Shown in pieces: positions 28,510 to 29,264 of a stretch of DNA of 29,264 bases. The stretch is from Paulinella micropora (Eukaryota; Cercozoa; Imbricatea; Euglyphida), in the NCBI GenBank assembly GCA_009731375.1, contig BJOX01000238.1:161875-191138 (forward strand). The letters run 5' to 3'. Each line of letters opens with the position of its first letter. The stretch's first letter is position 1. The notes below the pieces were generated by a model. That model ran no database searches, was not told the origin of the DNA, and was given only the letters and a program-made list of their open reading frames with translations. The translations under genes were made by a program, and so were the position numbers.

Positions 28510-29106
28510 GCGAAAAAGGCAGTAGTTGCGGCAATTTCGGCAATGCCGAAATGTCACTGGGTGGCGCCCCTTTCGGCCGTATCACACCGGTGGCACCATT
28601 CACCCATTTTTTCAGGCCACAGTTTGAGACATCTGCCACGGGGTTGGACCCTGCCACCTGGGGGGAGGGAGTGTTTTTTGCCACTTCCTGAAAAGTTGTG
28701 GATAAACTTCCCGACTTCACGTCTCATAGCCACATTTTGTGGTGGAAATTCACGGTAAACTGGCGAAAAAGGCAATAGTCGCTGCAATTTCGGCAAAATG
28801 CCGAAATGTCCCTGGGTGATGCCCCTTTCGGCCGTATCACCCCGGTGGCACCATTCGTCTCTCTTTTCAAGCCATAGTTTGAGACATCTGCCACGGGGTT
28901 GGACCCTGCCACCTGGGGGAAGGGAGTGTTTTTTGCCCCTTCCTGAAAAGTTGTGGATAAACTTCCCTGCTTCACGTCTCATAGCCACATTTTGTGGTGG
29001 AAATTCACGGTAAACGGGCGAAAAAGGCAGTAGTAGCCGCAACTTCGGCAAAATGCCGAAATGTCCCTGGGTGGCACCCCTTTCGGCCGTATCACCCCGG
29101 TGGCAC
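28510..29106. repeat. Satellite, period 253-255 bp, 2.3 copies
   Basis: CGAAAAAGGC marks the units at 28511, 28764 and 29019, so the periods are 253 and 255. The third copy breaks off near 29106. Each unit holds a hairpin ATTTCGGCA-(1-3)-TGCCGAAAT and a short CCACA-TGTGG hairpin. A minus-strand frame of 165 codons runs through two copies because 255 is a multiple of three; it has no recognisable domain and I treat it as a repeat frame. Confidence 0.8.
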
Positions 29107-29264
29107 CGGTTGGCGCGGTTTATGTGAGAACGCGCCTGGTTTTTCTGGTGGTAGTGGCGAACTTTGCGGCCGTCCCCTGCAGCCGCCCGTGGTTCGTTTT
29201 GGCTGGGACAGGTGGCATTCGACGCGCCATGTCGAAATCTACCGGAATCTGCGATAAAAAAAAT
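29107..29264. other. End of window, unique sequence
   Basis: GC-rich complex sequence after the satellite. No gene can be supported in this short stretch. Confidence 0.5.

Noticed and set aside
28554-29051. 165-codon minus-strand frame as a gene
   Set aside because: It exists because one satellite period is a multiple of three; its two halves are copies of the same unit and carry no recognised domain.

Overview
The window is eukaryotic nuclear DNA, most likely from a protist or alga; the lineage cannot be fixed from the sequence. Evidence: long di-, tri- and tetranucleotide repeats, a tRNA-derived SINE, a Tc1/mariner remnant, F-box/LRR-type sequence, a short GT-AG intron inside a nuclease gene, and an AT-rich patch that looks like a decayed DNA-virus insertion. 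Bacterial operons are absent. Six runs of N, mostly beside homopolymers, mark assembly gaps.

Layout. 1-14700 holds no convincing gene. It is almost all microsatellite: TAA/TTG/TTA to 1.9 kb; CA/GA, GTAT and TATC to 3.9 kb; a 2.6-kb TTTC/TTCC pyrimidine tract to 6.6 kb; GATA to 8.2 kb; TATATC and GTT to 10.4 kb; GTAT to 11.4 kb; TTA around 12-13.6 kb; TA/GTAT/GATA to 14.8 kb. Embedded in it are three copies of a SINE, a second dispersed repeat, a 93-bp foldback hairpin, and several families of 40-90-bp complex units that recur locally with the microsatellite between them changing in length.

15.4-18.6 kb is of higher GC and gene-bearing. It holds a leucine-rich-repeat gene in several frames (+) and a PD-(D/E)XK nuclease gene with one probable intron and three frame changes (+). 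18.8-21.7 kb is AT-rich and reads on the minus strand. It holds a family-B DNA polymerase broken at two homopolymers, cut off after motif C and carrying Asn for a catalytic Asp; a small basic coiled-coil protein; and a RING-type zinc-finger protein split by one in-frame TAA. Two of these genes share an identical 29-bp AT-rich upstream element. The set resembles a polinton-like virus, virophage or large-DNA-virus fragment.

21.7-24.8 kb is mostly non-coding, with a decayed F-box/LRR gene (-). An intact 208-codon membrane-protein gene (+) lies at 24.8-25.4 kb. From 25.6 kb come GA and GATA repeats with a 138-bp direct repeat and a long imperfect palindrome, then a 666-bp defective Tc1/mariner element with matching terminal repeats and a transposase remnant, and finally a roughly 254-bp satellite with internal hairpins. 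The genes do not form a pathway. The main biology is mobile and viral DNA decaying among expanding simple repeats.
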